DNA from: Amycolatopsis sp. EV170708-02-1 | Lineage (GTDB): Bacteria; Actinomycetota; Actinomycetes; Mycobacteriales; Pseudonocardiaceae | NCBI RefSeq assembly: GCF_022479115.1 | Contig: NZ_CP092497.1 | Location: 2,170,001-2,234,000, forward strand | Direction of reading: 5' to 3' | Length of the DNA: 64,000 nt | Part shown: piece after piece, positions 26,080-35,209 of the stretch | Position numbering within the stretch: position 1 is the stretch's first letter | Layout of the letters: each line of letters starts with the position of its first letter | Notes under the pieces: generated by a model | Seen by the model: the letters and a program-made list of their open reading frames with translations, nothing else | What the model was told of the DNA's origin: nothing | Databases searched by the model: none | Translations under genes and position numbers: made by a program

Positions 26080-26981
26080 TCCTGGCGGCGGTGCTCCTGT
26101 TCGGCGTGGTGGTGACCGGCTGGTTCTCACCCCGGCTGCTGGGCAGGCTGACCGCCGGCGGGATCAGCCCCGGCACGGCGCTCGCGTGGTGGCTGCTGAC
26201 CGCGGCGGGCGTCCTCGCCGGCACGCTCGGCGCCGTCCTGCTCCTCGTCCTGCCGGACCACGGTCCCGCCGGGGCCATCACCCGGATCCTCCACAAATGC
26301 TGGGCGGCCGTCGGGCACAGCGGCCTCCCGGGCCTGGATCCGGCCGCCGGGACCTTCGCCGCCACCGCGCTCGCGATCGCGGCGGCCCGGCTCGCGCTGT
26401 CCACCGCCCGGCGACGGAAACGCAGCTCGCTGCTGCACCGGCGCCATCTCGACGTGCTCCGGCTGTCCGGCGCACGCCCCGGGCCGACCCTGTGGCTGCC
26501 CGACGACCGTCCGATCGCCTACAGCCTCGGCGGCCGCGACGGCCTGATCGTCGCCAGCCACGGCCTTGCCGGACGGCTGTCATCCCGCGAACTGGCCGCG
26601 GTGCTGGCCCACGAACGCGCTCATCTTCGCGGCAGGCATCACTTCCTGGCCGGCTGCGCCGAAACACTCGGCCGCACGTTGCGGTTCGTCCCGCTCATGC
26701 GCGAACTCCCCGGCGCGGTCCGGCTGCTCGTCGAACTGGCCGCCGACCGGGCGGCCGCGGCCGGGCACGGACCGGAGACCGTGCGCTCGGCCCTGTTGTC
26801 GATCCACGCGGCGGACGGTGACACCGCGCTCCGGCTGCGCTGGCTGGCGCGGCATCCGGGCGGGCCGTCGCGATTCCCGGAACTGGTGCGGGCCGTCGCG
26901 GGCGGAACACTGGCGCTGTTCGCCCCGCCCGTGCTCACCGTCGGCCTGATGTTCACGGCGGGCCTCATTTCCTGCTGGTGA
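26076..26981 (+). CDS. M56 family membrane metallopeptidase (BlaR1-like, no sensor domain)
   Basis: 301 residues. Hydrophobic segments lie near 1-22, 36-62 and 92-110, and another at the C-terminus. The zinc motif HERAH is in AAVLAHERAHLRGRHH near residue 180. The extracellular penicillin-binding sensor domain of true BlaR1 is absent, as in many actinobacterial homologues. It overlaps blaI by 4 nt. It probably cleaves the repressor or an adaptor in response to a cell-wall signal; the signal is unknown. Confidence 0.88.
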   Translation: MILAAVLLFGVVVTGWFSPRLLGRLTAGGISPGTALAWWLLTAAGVLAGTLGAVLLLVLPDHGPAGAITRILHKCWAAVGHSGLPGLDPAAGTFAATALAIAAARLALSTARRRKRSSLLHRRHLDVLRLSGARPGPTLWLPDDRPIAYSLGGRDGLIVASHGLAGRLSSRELAAVLAHERAHLRGRHHFLAGCAETLGRTLRFVPLMRELPGAVRLLVELAADRAAAAGHGPETVRSALLSIHAADGDTALRLRWLARHPGGPSRFPELVRAVAGGTLALFAPPVLTVGLMFTAGLISCW

Positions 26982-27290
26982 AAGAAACGCGTTCGTCACC
27001 GATGCGGACGAACGGGTTCGGCACGGACACCATCAGGTGATCCGCGTTTTCCGGCCATGAACGCCCCTTTCCCGAATGGACGTACGCACGTCGCTGTCAG
27101 TCGTTCACCGGTCAGGGAATCGGGGACGGCAAATCGTGCAGTTTCCACTCACAAGAGTGAGGCGACGCTATTCCACTGCGCCGGAAAGGCGAATTCCCAG
27201 CGCTACTCAAATGGCGGCATTCGCCCGGTATCCCCTTGTCGTAACGTCGAATGGGGAACACTTCCCGCACTGAATTCCCTGGAGGTTTTC
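26982..27290. other. Intergenic region before the S1 protease gene
   Basis: 309 bp without a convincing gene; frames here would only extend the protease upstream without protein features. GGAGG at 27281-27285 is the protease ribosome-binding site. No terminator or repeat family is evident. Confidence 0.5.
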
Positions 27291-28379
27291 GTGATCCGAC
27301 GCCCCCTGCGCACACTGACCGTCCTGATCGGCGCCGCCGCGGCCGTCACCGCCTTCGCGGCCCCGGCATCGGCGGCGACGTCGGTCCTGAACGAAGCGGC
27401 CGGACCGGCCACTGTGGCCGCCGCACAGCAGAAGCTCGGCACTTCGCTCGGCGCCGCGTTCGCCGGAACCTGGCTGGACGCCGCGACCGGCGAACTCGTC
27501 GTCGGCACCACCGACGCCGGCCAGTCGGACAGGATCCGCGCCGCCGGCGCGATTCCGAAGGTACTCCGGCACAGCGCCGCCGAATTGAAGAAGATCCAGT
27601 CCACATTGGACAGCAGAACCGCGGGGCTGCCCGGCTCGGTCGCCGGCTGGTACGTCGACGTGCCCGCGAACGAGGTCGTGGTGAGCGTGGTGGGCGGCGA
27701 TCCCGCGGGCCGGGCGTGGGCTGCCTCCGCCGGCGTACCGGTCCGGGTGGAGCACGTGACGAGCGCACCGCGGCCGTTGTGGAGCGTGGTCGGCGGGCAG
27801 GGTCTGTACTTCAGCGGTGGCGCTTGCTCGGTCGGGTTCAACGCCTACGACGATGACGATCATTACGTGATCACCGCGGGCCACTGCACCGAACTCGGCG
27901 GCACCGTCCGCGGCGCCGGTGGCACGATCGGCAAGGTCGCGAGGTCGTCCTTCCCCGGCAACGACTACGGCACGGTGAAGGTGACGCATTCCGACGTCTC
28001 GACCCCGCCCCGGGTCGACCGCTACGAAGACGGTTCCGACGTGCGGATCGAGGGGGCCGACGTGGTCGGCGTCGGCGGCCGGGTCTGCCGGTCCGGGATC
28101 ACCACCCACTGGCACTGCGGGCGGGTGGAAGCGCTGGACCAGACGGTGAACTACGGCAACGGGAACATCGTGCGAGGTCTCACCCAGACCGACGCCTGCG
28201 CCGAACCCGGTGACTCCGGCGGCTCGTTCGTCAGCCGCCCTTCGTCCGGCTCGAAACTGGTGCAGGCACAGGGGATGACCTCGGGTGGCTCCGGCGACTG
28301 CGACGAGGGCGGCACCACCTTCTTCCAGCCCGTGAAGGAGGTGCTCGACCGCTACGACCTGAGGCTGGAAAAGGACTGA
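27291..28379 (+). CDS. Secreted S1 serine protease (streptogrisin/alpha-lytic type)
   Basis: 362 residues. A signal peptide (about 1-29, ending ASAA) and a pro-region with the alpha-lytic pro motif (FAGTWLDAATGELVVGTTDA) precede the chymotrypsin-fold domain. The triad is His in ITAGHC, Asp in GNDYGTV and Ser in EPGDSGGSF. Paired cysteines fit streptogrisin disulfides. GTG 27291 has GGAGG five bases upstream. It degrades extracellular protein after autoprocessing of the propeptide. Confidence 0.93.
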   Translation: MIRRPLRTLTVLIGAAAAVTAFAAPASAATSVLNEAAGPATVAAAQQKLGTSLGAAFAGTWLDAATGELVVGTTDAGQSDRIRAAGAIPKVLRHSAAELKKIQSTLDSRTAGLPGSVAGWYVDVPANEVVVSVVGGDPAGRAWAASAGVPVRVEHVTSAPRPLWSVVGGQGLYFSGGACSVGFNAYDDDDHYVITAGHCTELGGTVRGAGGTIGKVARSSFPGNDYGTVKVTHSDVSTPPRVDRYEDGSDVRIEGADVVGVGGRVCRSGITTHWHCGRVEALDQTVNYGNGNIVRGLTQTDACAEPGDSGGSFVSRPSSGSKLVQAQGMTSGGSGDCDEGGTTFFQPVKEVLDRYDLRLEKD

Positions 28380-28762
28380 TCTCCCGCGGCGAGGGGCGGC
28401 CGGTTCTCCGGTCGCCCCTCGATCGATGCGGCGAGCTCCCCCGCCTCGAGGACGAGCGTCTCGATCTCGGCCCAGCGGCGGCGGATCCGCTCGCTATCGG
28501 CGACCAGCGTGCCCGAAACCATGCCCAGCAGCAGGTTCGCGTCCGTCCCGATCTCCGCGAGACGCAGGAAGGGACGGCGTTCTTCGTCGGTTCCCGTTCC
28601 GTGCGCGGCCCGTTCGCGGGCTCGCATCCCGGCGTCGTGGCAGGCGTCGACGAGCAGGGTCCGGATCTCCTCCGTCCGGTTCCCCGGGCTCGCGGGAGGT
28701 TTCCCCATCAACGGGAAGATGTTCCAGGCCACCGACAGCAGGCAATCGGCCACGTCGTCCAT
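28352..28762 (-). CDS. Hypothetical protein
   Basis: 136 residues, soluble, rich in charged helices. I recognise no family. MDDVADCLLSVAWNIFPLMG and a C-terminal helical stretch (SERIRRRWAEIETLVLEAGELAASIE) are the main visible parts. ATG 28762 has GGAG just upstream; GTG 28777 is an alternative. Its 3' end overlaps the convergent protease gene by 28 nt. A family A palindrome lies upstream, so it is transcribed from a separate unit. Confidence 0.5.
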   Translation of the reverse strand: MDDVADCLLSVAWNIFPLMGKPPASPGNRTEEIRTLLVDACHDAGMRARERAAHGTGTDEERRPFLRLAEIGTDANLLLGMVSGTLVADSERIRRRWAEIETLVLEAGELAASIEGRPENRPPLAAGDQSFSSLRS

Positions 28763-28859
28763 CGACTCCACGTCCACCGGGCGAGTGTTCCGGCCCGCGC
28801 CTCCTGCCAGCCGGAATGACTCGCGCGATCGGCAGGGTCGACCCGATCGGGTGGCAAGC

Positions 28860-28905
28860 CTCGTGAGTGGCAAGGACGGTTCTAACCATCCTTGCCACTC
28901 ACGAG
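28860..28905. repeat. Family A palindrome, copy 2
   Basis: 22-bp arms around CT, with one internal mismatch; core AAGGACGGTTCTAACCATCC and ends CTCGTGAG/CTCACGAG. It overlaps the last codons of the RDD frame at 28882. Confidence 0.8.
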
Positions 28906-30002
28906 ACTGGGCACATCCTGGTCGTCGAACGCCCGTACATCGGCCATCCGCAGGCCGGCGATGAGGCCGGAAAGTCCTTGGTGACCTTCGGGCCGGATCG
29001 CGAGGATGCCGCTGGCGAAGAACAGCAGGTTCGCGAGCGGCTCGAAACCGCCGTTGACCACCGATGCCAAGGTGAGCAACGTGAAGTAGCCGCCCGCCCC
29101 GGTCAGGAATCGCACGATCGTCCGCCACAGGGCGGGCTTCCCGCCGTCCGGGCCGACGGGGCGGAGCAACACGACCCGCTGGCCGAAGCTGGCGCCGTTT
29201 CCCGCGACCGGGATCACGAACAGCAGGAGCAGCGCGGGCAGGAAGGTGCCGATCAGCGCGGTGACCACGGTGTCCGGTTCGCCCACGAGCAGCGTCGTCA
29301 CGATCCCGACGGTGGTGCCGAGGAGGACGACGGACACCACGTCGACCGCCATCCCGAGCAGGCGGCGGCGCGCGGTGACCGGCCGCGGTGTCCCGGCCGC
29401 GGTGTCCCGGCCGGCGCGGACGGCTCGTTCCCCGGAAGCAGCCGCAGCAACGGCGCGAGCCCGAAACCGACGGCGGCGCCGAGCGTGTTGGTCAGCAGAT
29501 CGTCGACGTCGGCGAGCCGGTACGGGCACTCGAACAGGAACCAGACCCCGGTCAGCTGGGTGGCTTCGATGAACAGCGAGACCACGAAGCCGATGGCGAT
29601 GGTGGTGAGGAAGCCCCGCCGGAACAGGTGCCGTACGAACATCCCCAGCGGCACGAACAAGGCGACGTTGAACACCGCCTGCTGGACGGCCGGATTGCAC
29701 AGGAACGCCCGCAGGCCCGCGCCGGTCTGTTCACGGCGGATGTCGGCGACGAACTGGAGCGGGCGCAGTTGCAGATGACCGGCCGCGTGCCCGGCGCACG
29801 TCGTCGCCTCCGGGATGGGGAGCAGCGTGTAGGTCCACAGGGACATGGCGTAGACCAGGAAGCCGAACACCAGCAGGACCCGCCAGAGCCCGAGTTCGCC
29901 GCGGCGCCGGTAGCTCGCGGCGATGTACGGGACGGCGAGGAAGCCCGCGAGCACGAAACCCGCGAACACCGCGATGACCGCGGAAACGGTCGGATCAGTC
30001 AC
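28882..30002 (-). pseudogene. VanZ-RDD membrane protein disrupted by a 14-bp tandem duplication
   Basis: From GTG 30002 the frame encodes a VanZ-like domain (YTLLPIPE, FVPLGMFVRHLF, VSLFIEATQLTGVWFLFECPYRLADVDDLLTNTLGA). The frame is lost at 29379-29406, where a 14-bp unit is present twice in tandem. With one copy removed it continues TPRPVTARRRLLGMAVDVVS into an RDD-like domain ending at 28882, giving a fusion of about 370 residues. VanZ-type proteins alter sensitivity to glycopeptides and lipopeptides, possibly at the lipid level. As written, only the VanZ half is made, with a foreign tail. Confidence 0.75.
29379..29413. repeat. 14-bp tandem duplication (2.5 copies)
   Basis: CCGGCCGCGGTGTC at 29379-29392 is repeated exactly at 29393-29406, then CCGGCCG. 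Removing one unit restores the VanZ-RDD reading frame. Confidence 0.9.
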
Positions 30003-30357
30003 TCGCGGAAGCTAACAACGCGCGCTCCGGCGCACCCGTCACACCACCTGGCCGGGTGACGGCGTCGGCGGGCGTCAGCGTCCGCTGATGCGCGAGCGCC
30101 GCGATGGCGAAGGTCAGGTGGACGACGACCCAGTTGCGGTCTTCGCGATGAACCCGCTGCAGCAGGTCGAGAGAAGCATCGCCCGGCGTACGGCCCTGAC
30201 GGCAGGCGTCGATGAACGCCTGGGTCAGTTCGTCGACGTTCCTCCGGAACTCCGCGAAGGTGTCGGAAGGCTGGGCGTTGGTGCAGAAATCCACGGTCAC
30301 GTCACAGAGCGTTCCATAACGCGACACAAAGTTACGAATTGGCGGAGCGCGAATCAC
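29995..30357 (-). CDS. Hypothetical protein
   Basis: Up to 120 residues, soluble, no family recognised. The conserved-looking core is VDELTQAFIDACRQGRTPGDASLDLLQRVHREDRNWVVV... (helical). The start is uncertain: GTG 30357 is the longest option, and GTG 30300 or 30294 would remove the first 19-21 residues. Its end overlaps the start of the VanZ gene by 8 nt, implying coexpression. Confidence 0.5.
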   Translation of the reverse strand: MIRAPPIRNFVSRYGTLCDVTVDFCTNAQPSDTFAEFRRNVDELTQAFIDACRQGRTPGDASLDLLQRVHREDRNWVVVHLTFAIAALAHQRTLTPADAVTRPGGVTGAPERALLASASD

Positions 30358-30395
30358 TCACGTGAGGTAGTTCACGAGCGAATCTGTGCTCTGCG

Positions 30396-30560
30396 TCACG
30401 CCGACGCGAGTCCGGCGGGCATCCGGCGTTCCCGTTCGGCCGCCTTCGCCCGGCGAGTGACCGGGAAACGCTGGTCGAGTTCGACCAGCAGCGGCGTCGC
30501 CGCCATCAGCGCCAGCAGAGCGAGCCCGGCGTAGGCACCCAAGGTCGCGATGATCGTCAT
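30396..30560 (-). CDS. Small single-pass membrane protein
   Basis: 54 residues. One transmembrane helix (about 3-24, IIATLGAYAGLALLALMAATPLL) is followed by a basic tail (RRAKAAERERR). A strong GAGGAGG lies directly upstream of ATG 30560, which is why I call it real despite its size. No known family. Confidence 0.6.
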   Translation of the reverse strand: MTIIATLGAYAGLALLALMAATPLLVELDQRFPVTRRAKAAERERRMPAGLASA

Positions 30561-30637
30561 TCGGCCTCCTCGATCCCGTGCCGCCTGTTCCGGCGGCCTG
30601 GAACCAGGATCACCTCCCGGCAGGGGCGGCGGATCGG

Positions 30638-31564
30638 TCATCCGGCGGAGACGCCTCCACCGGTCGGCCTTTTCGGCACTGTCCGATCGGCCGACCCCGG
30701 GCGGCGGTGCAGGAGGTCGAACCGCGACCACATGGCCTCGGCCGCCTCGATCGACTCACCGGTGCGGGCCGGGTCGACGGCGGCGAGTTGCGCGACGATC
30801 GCCTGCACCAGGCTCATCCCGGCGGTCAGCGACGGGAAGAAGGTCACGCCCTCGGCCGGCACCATCAGCACCTGCTCGACAGCGCCCGCCAGCGCGGAGC
30901 TCGCCGCGTCGGTGATCGCGAAGGCACGCGCTCCCCTGGCCTTCGCCTCGTTCGCCGCGAGCACGGTGCTTTCGTACAGGCGCCAGAAACTGATCGCGAT
31001 GAGCACGTCTTCGGAAGAGAGCTTCGCCGTGGCGTTGGCGAGCTCGGCGTCGCCCGCGGTGATCGCGTGGACGTCGTATCCGGCGAGCCGGGCGTTGTGC
31101 GCGAACGCGATCCCGACCGCGGCGTAACTGCCGTCGGCGATGACGACCGTGCGGCGCGCCCCAGCGACCGCTTCGGCGACCTGGCGGATCTCGTCCTCGG
31201 CGAACCGCCGGTTCAGCAGGGCGAGGCTGTCGAGGTCCCGGCGCAACGACGCCGACCCCGGGGAATCGACGTCCCGGTGTTCCTCGGCCACCTGCGGCGC
31301 GCTCAGCGACGACATGTACCGCGCGCGCAACTCCTGTTGCAGCGCGGGCCATCCGGCGAACCCGAGCGCCTGCGCCGTCCGGGTGACGGTGGCGACGTTG
31401 ACCCCGGCGAGCTGGGCGAGCTCCGCCGTCGAGCCGAACGACGCCCGGCGCGGTTGCGAGACCAGCACTTCGAGCACCGCGGCCGACTTCGGCCGCAGGC
31501 CGCGTTCCGGTGTCCGATCCCGCAGCCACGCCTCGAAACCGTCGTCGGTTCCCGTCTCTGTCAC
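30638..31564 (-). CDS. MurR/RpiR family transcriptional regulator
   Basis: 308 residues. The N-terminal HTH_6 domain (about 20-95, including STAELAQLAGVNVATVTRTAQALGF) is followed by a SIS sugar-phosphate-binding domain (about 125-265: RTVVIADGSYAAVGIAFAHNARLAGYDV, EDVLIAISFWRLYESTVLAANEAKARGA). GTG 31564 follows GAGGGAGGG. It is divergent from the MFS-GAF-amidohydrolase operon and probably controls it through the inverted repeat at 31618-31633. Confidence 0.9.
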   Translation of the reverse strand: MTETGTDDGFEAWLRDRTPERGLRPKSAAVLEVLVSQPRRASFGSTAELAQLAGVNVATVTRTAQALGFAGWPALQQELRARYMSSLSAPQVAEEHRDVDSPGSASLRRDLDSLALLNRRFAEDEIRQVAEAVAGARRTVVIADGSYAAVGIAFAHNARLAGYDVHAITAGDAELANATAKLSSEDVLIAISFWRLYESTVLAANEAKARGARAFAITDAASSALAGAVEQVLMVPAEGVTFFPSLTAGMSLVQAIVAQLAAVDPARTGESIEAAEAMWSRFDLLHRRPGSADRTVPKRPTGGGVSAG

Positions 31565-31617
31565 GCACGCCCTCCCTCGACCGCGCCACGGTAACGCATC
31601 GTGCCCGTCGAACCACT

Positions 31618-31656
31618 TGCAACAACCATTGCAGTTTTGCCGAAACGCAGTATACG
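31618..31656 (+). promoter_or_regulatory. Promoter and RpiR-type operator of the MFS operon
   Basis: The inverted repeat TGCAA-N6-TTGCA (31618-31633) overlaps a -35 TTGCAG (31629-31634); 16 bp later TATACG (31651-31656) forms the -10. Repression by the divergent RpiR-type protein is the simplest reading. Confidence 0.55.
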
Positions 31657-31709
31657 TTGTCCGAACTCTCGTCACCTCCTCGTCGCCCGAACCACGGAAG
31701 GCGTTCCCC

Positions 31710-33101
31710 ATGACGCTTCTGGCACGACTGGACCGGCTCCCGCTGAGCCGTCCCCACTACAAACTCCTGCTCATCGGCGGACTCGGCTACACCTTCGACG
31801 GCATGGACTCCGCCGTCGTCGCCTTCCTCCTGCCGAGCGCGAAAGCCGCCTGGGGCCTCGACAACGGCCAGCTCGGCCTGATCGGTTCGGCGACGCCGTT
31901 CGGCTTCCTCTTCGGCGCGATCGCCGCCGGGCTGCTGGGCGACCGCATCGGCCGCAAGAAGGTCATGATGTACGCACTGGCCTTCTACGCGGTGTTCTCG
32001 GTGGTCGCGGCCTTCTCCCCCAACTACGAGGTCTTCCTGGGTGCCCGGGTGCTGGCCGGGGCGGGCGCGGGCGCCGAAAGCGCGATCATCGCGCCGTTCC
32101 TGTCGGAATTCGTCCCCGCCAAACGACGCGGTTGGTTCGTCGGCGCGCTGGCCGGGTTCTTCTCGTTCGGATTCGTCATGGCCGCGCTGATCGGGCGGTT
32201 CGTCGTCCCGACAGTGCCGGAGGGCTGGCGGGTCGCGCAGCTGATCACCGCGCTGCCGATCGTCATGCTGCTGTGGTGGCGCCGCTCGCTGCCGGAATCA
32301 CCGAGGTTCCTGGTCGCGAACGGACGTCATGCCGAGGCGGAGAAGATCGTCTCGAAGCTGGAGCGGGACGTCGAAAAGGCGACAGGGCAAGCACTTCCGG
32401 CTGTCGCCGAGGCCGATGCCCAGCCCGCGACGGAGACTCCCAAGGTCAACCTCCTCAGCGCGTTGAAGTTCCTGTGGAGCCCGGCGATGGCCCGCCGCAC
32501 CGCGGTGATCTGGACCGTGTGGTTCGTGATCACGTTCTCCTACTACGGCTTCTTCTCCTGGATCCCGACCCTGCTCGTCGAGCGCGGCATCACGGTGACC
32601 AAGAGCTTCGAGTTCTCGATCATCATCTATCTGGCGCAGATCCCCGGGTACTTCTCCGCCGCGTGGCTTTCGGAACGGCTCGACCGCAAGCACACCATCG
32701 CGTTGTACCTCGCGGGCTCGGCGGTGAGCGCGTTCTGGCTCAGTCAGATGGACGCGCCGTGGTCGATCACCCTCGCCGGCGCGGTGCTGTCGTTCTTCCT
32801 CAACGGCACGTACGCCGGCGTGTACTCCTACACTCCCGAGGTGTTCCCGACCTGGATCCGCGCCAGCGGCACCGGGCTGTCCAGCGCGTTCGGCCGGGTC
32901 GGCAGCATCCTGGCGCCGACGATCATCGGCCTGTCCGCCGCGAGCCTGGGCTTCGCGGGCGTCTTCGGCCTCACCACCGCCGTCCTGGCGGCCGGGGTGG
33001 TGTGCGTGGTCGTGTTCGGCCTGTCCACCGCCGGCCGGTCCCTGGAAGAACTGACCGAACACGGCGCGCCCGTGAAAACCGCTAAGGAGATGACGAAGTG
33101 A
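31710..33101 (+). CDS. MFS transporter (sugar/organic acid porter type)
   Basis: 463 residues with 12 predicted helices. Conserved motifs are GYTFDGMDSAV in helix 1, GDRIGRKKVM between helices 2 and 3, and LPESPRFLVANGR in the central loop, as in the metabolite:H+ symporter group. Its last codons overlap the GAF-protein gene. It likely imports the substrate metabolised by the downstream amidohydrolase; identity unknown. Confidence 0.88.
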   Translation: MTLLARLDRLPLSRPHYKLLLIGGLGYTFDGMDSAVVAFLLPSAKAAWGLDNGQLGLIGSATPFGFLFGAIAAGLLGDRIGRKKVMMYALAFYAVFSVVAAFSPNYEVFLGARVLAGAGAGAESAIIAPFLSEFVPAKRRGWFVGALAGFFSFGFVMAALIGRFVVPTVPEGWRVAQLITALPIVMLLWWRRSLPESPRFLVANGRHAEAEKIVSKLERDVEKATGQALPAVAEADAQPATETPKVNLLSALKFLWSPAMARRTAVIWTVWFVITFSYYGFFSWIPTLLVERGITVTKSFEFSIIIYLAQIPGYFSAAWLSERLDRKHTIALYLAGSAVSAFWLSQMDAPWSITLAGAVLSFFLNGTYAGVYSYTPEVFPTWIRASGTGLSSAFGRVGSILAPTIIGLSAASLGFAGVFGLTTAVLAAGVVCVVVFGLSTAGRSLEELTEHGAPVKTAKEMTK

Positions 33102-33538
33102 CCGTGTCGCTGTCCACTGTGGAGGACAAGACCCGAGCCACGATCGGCGTACGGCTGTTCACCGTGCTGGCCTGGGTGCCCGAGCGGCGAGCCCTGCGGC
33201 GGGTGCACAGCAGCCACCCCGTCGAATACCCCGTCGGCGGTGAGAAGACCGTCGAGGTCGCCGCCGGCTGGCTGGAGCGGTGCATCACTGGCCAGGAGCC
33301 GTACTTCGGCCCGGACAGCGCTGCGGTGCGAGAGATCTTCGCCGACCACGAACTCATCGACAGCCTCGGTTGCGGCGCGGTGATCAACGTGCCGGTGGTG
33401 GACGACGGCCGCACCCTCGGCGTCCTCAACCTCCTCGACGCGGAAGGCCACTACGACGACGATTCCGTCGCGGTGGCGCGATCTCTGGCACCGTTGGCGG
33501 TCCCGGCCCTGCGCGAACTCCTGGAGGAGACCCGATGA
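33098..33538 (+). CDS. Stand-alone GAF domain protein
   Basis: 146 residues consisting of one GAF-like domain: VLAWVPERRALRRVHSSHPVEYPVGG, YFGPDSAAVREIFADHELIDSLGCGAVINVPVVDDGRTLGVLNLLDAEGHY. There is no output domain. It starts with GTG overlapping the MFS stop and ends overlapping the amidohydrolase start, so all three are coupled. Small GAF proteins can bind metabolites or heme; here it may be a ligand-binding accessory. The role is not established. Confidence 0.78.
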   Translation: MTVSLSTVEDKTRATIGVRLFTVLAWVPERRALRRVHSSHPVEYPVGGEKTVEVAAGWLERCITGQEPYFGPDSAAVREIFADHELIDSLGCGAVINVPVVDDGRTLGVLNLLDAEGHYDDDSVAVARSLAPLAVPALRELLEETR

Positions 33539-34749
33539 ACGGATCGCTGCTGCTGCGCGACGCCCGCCTGCTCGACCCGGTCACCGGCGAATACACCGAG
33601 GGCGACCTGCGGTGCGCCGACGGCCGGATCGTCGAAATCGGCGCCGGTCTCACCGCGGGCGACGCGCGGACCGAGGACCTGCGCGGGGCGTTCGTGCTGC
33701 CTGGGCTCGTCGACGCCCATGTGCACGTCACCGCGTCGACCGCGGATCTGGGGTCGCTGCCCGCGTCGTCACCGTCCTACGTGGCCGCGCACAGTGCCCG
33801 CACCATGAGCCGGATGCTGGACCGTGGCTTCACGACCGTCCGTGACGCTTCCGGCGCCGACTACGGTCTCGCCGACGCGCAGGCCGAAGGTTTGTTCCGC
33901 GGGCCGCGTCTGCTGTTCTGCGGCCGCGCGCTGAGCCAGACCGGCGGGCACGGCGACAGCCGGACGCGCGGTGCGAACACCAGCGAAGACCACCCGTGCT
34001 GCGCCGGTCTCGGCCGGGTCGCCGACGGCGTCGACGCGGTCCGCGCTGCGGCGCGCGACGAACTGCGCAAGGGAGCGCACCACATCAAGGTGATGGCCTC
34101 CGGCGGCGTCGCCTCCCCCACCGACCGGATCGACTCGACGCAGTACTCCGGCGAGGAACTGCGCGCCATCGTCGAGGAGGCGGAGGCGGCCAACCGTTAC
34201 GTCGCCGCGCACGCCTACACCGCCCGCGCGGTGAACCGCGCGCTGGAGCTGGGCGTCCGGTCGATCGAACACGGCAACCTCATCGACGACCGCAGTGTCG
34301 AACTGTTCCTCCGGCACGACGCGTACCTCGTGCCGACCCTGGTGACGTACTGGGCGCTGAAGGAGGAGGGGCGCGAGCACGGGCTGCCGGAATCCAGCTG
34401 GCGCAAGGTCGACGACGTCCTCGGCGCGGGCATGGCCGCACTCGAGAAGGCGGCCGGGGGCGGGGTGAAACTGGTGTACGGCAGCGATCTCCTCGGCGGG
34501 ATGCACCGGCACCAGAACCACGAGTTCCGGTTGCGCGGAGAGGTGCAGTCCGCGCTGGAGGTGATCCGCTCCGCGACGTCGACGGCGGCGGACCTGCTGA
34601 ACCTGACCGGCGAGATCGGCACACTCGCGCCGGGCGCGCACGCGGACCTGCTGGTCGTCGAGCGGGACCCGCTGGAGGACATCGGCGTCCTCGCCGAGCC
34701 GGAGAAGTTCCGGTACGTCGTGCAGGGCGGGACGGTGGTCTCCGCCTGA
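33535..34749 (+). CDS. Amidohydrolase family protein
   Basis: 404 residues of metal-dependent hydrolase. Metal-binding His are in VDAHVHVTA near residue 63; a Lys in HHIKVMASGGVASPTD is the likely bridging ligand; later ligands are VAAHAYT, SIEHGNLID and the Asp in VYGSDLLGG. The layout matches the imidazolonepropionase/Xaa-Pro-dipeptidase-like amidohydrolases. It is the third gene of the MFS-GAF operon, overlapping the GAF gene by 4 nt. Substrates could be dipeptides or cyclic amides; I cannot decide. Confidence 0.87.
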   Translation: MNGSLLLRDARLLDPVTGEYTEGDLRCADGRIVEIGAGLTAGDARTEDLRGAFVLPGLVDAHVHVTASTADLGSLPASSPSYVAAHSARTMSRMLDRGFTTVRDASGADYGLADAQAEGLFRGPRLLFCGRALSQTGGHGDSRTRGANTSEDHPCCAGLGRVADGVDAVRAAARDELRKGAHHIKVMASGGVASPTDRIDSTQYSGEELRAIVEEAEAANRYVAAHAYTARAVNRALELGVRSIEHGNLIDDRSVELFLRHDAYLVPTLVTYWALKEEGREHGLPESSWRKVDDVLGAGMAALEKAAGGGVKLVYGSDLLGGMHRHQNHEFRLRGEVQSALEVIRSATSTAADLLNLTGEIGTLAPGAHADLLVVERDPLEDIGVLAEPEKFRYVVQGGTVVSA

Positions 34750-35209
34750 ATGCCGGGGACCGGTATCGCCCACCCACGGGATTCCGTTTTGTCTTGATGC
34801 CCTCGGGGTCGTGTCGGGGAGGATTTCGGACGTTGAACGTCCGAAATCCTCCCCACTCGGCCGCGAGCCGGGAGGTGGCGGGGTCGCACGAGCTTGATCA
34901 ACGGAGGATCGGGGACGTTGAGTGTCCCCGATCCTCCGTTGATCAAGCTTCGGGCCGTGCCTGTGCCTTACCCGCCTGAGTACATGAAGGACCCCTTCCT
35001 TGCGTCTAGCGCAGTGAAGGGGTCCTTCATGTACTCGGCAAGCTGTGAAGGTCGAGTTTCCTCGGCTGAGCCCGAGGGAAGGGTGCCTTCACGCGCCGCC
35101 GCTGCGACTGCTGTGACTGCTGGTGCTGCGGTGGCGATCCCGTAGTCCGTGAGGGCCTCCTTCCCTACCTTCAGGGTAGGCAAGGAGGCCCTCACGGACT
35201 TCACGCGAG
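34750..35209. repeat. Four successive strong hairpins between convergent genes
   Basis: No gene is seen. Hairpin 1: 34816-34854, 19-bp perfect arms, one-base loop, core GGACGTTGAACGTCC. Hairpin 2: 34891-34949, 26-bp perfect arms around GTTGAGT. Hairpin 3: 34978-35036, 21-bp perfect arms (GAGTACATGAAGGACC and onward) with a 17-nt loop. Hairpin 4: 35144-35200, 19-bp outer arms plus a 7-bp inner stem. They separate the amidohydrolase operon from the hydroxyproline cluster. Confidence 0.8.
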
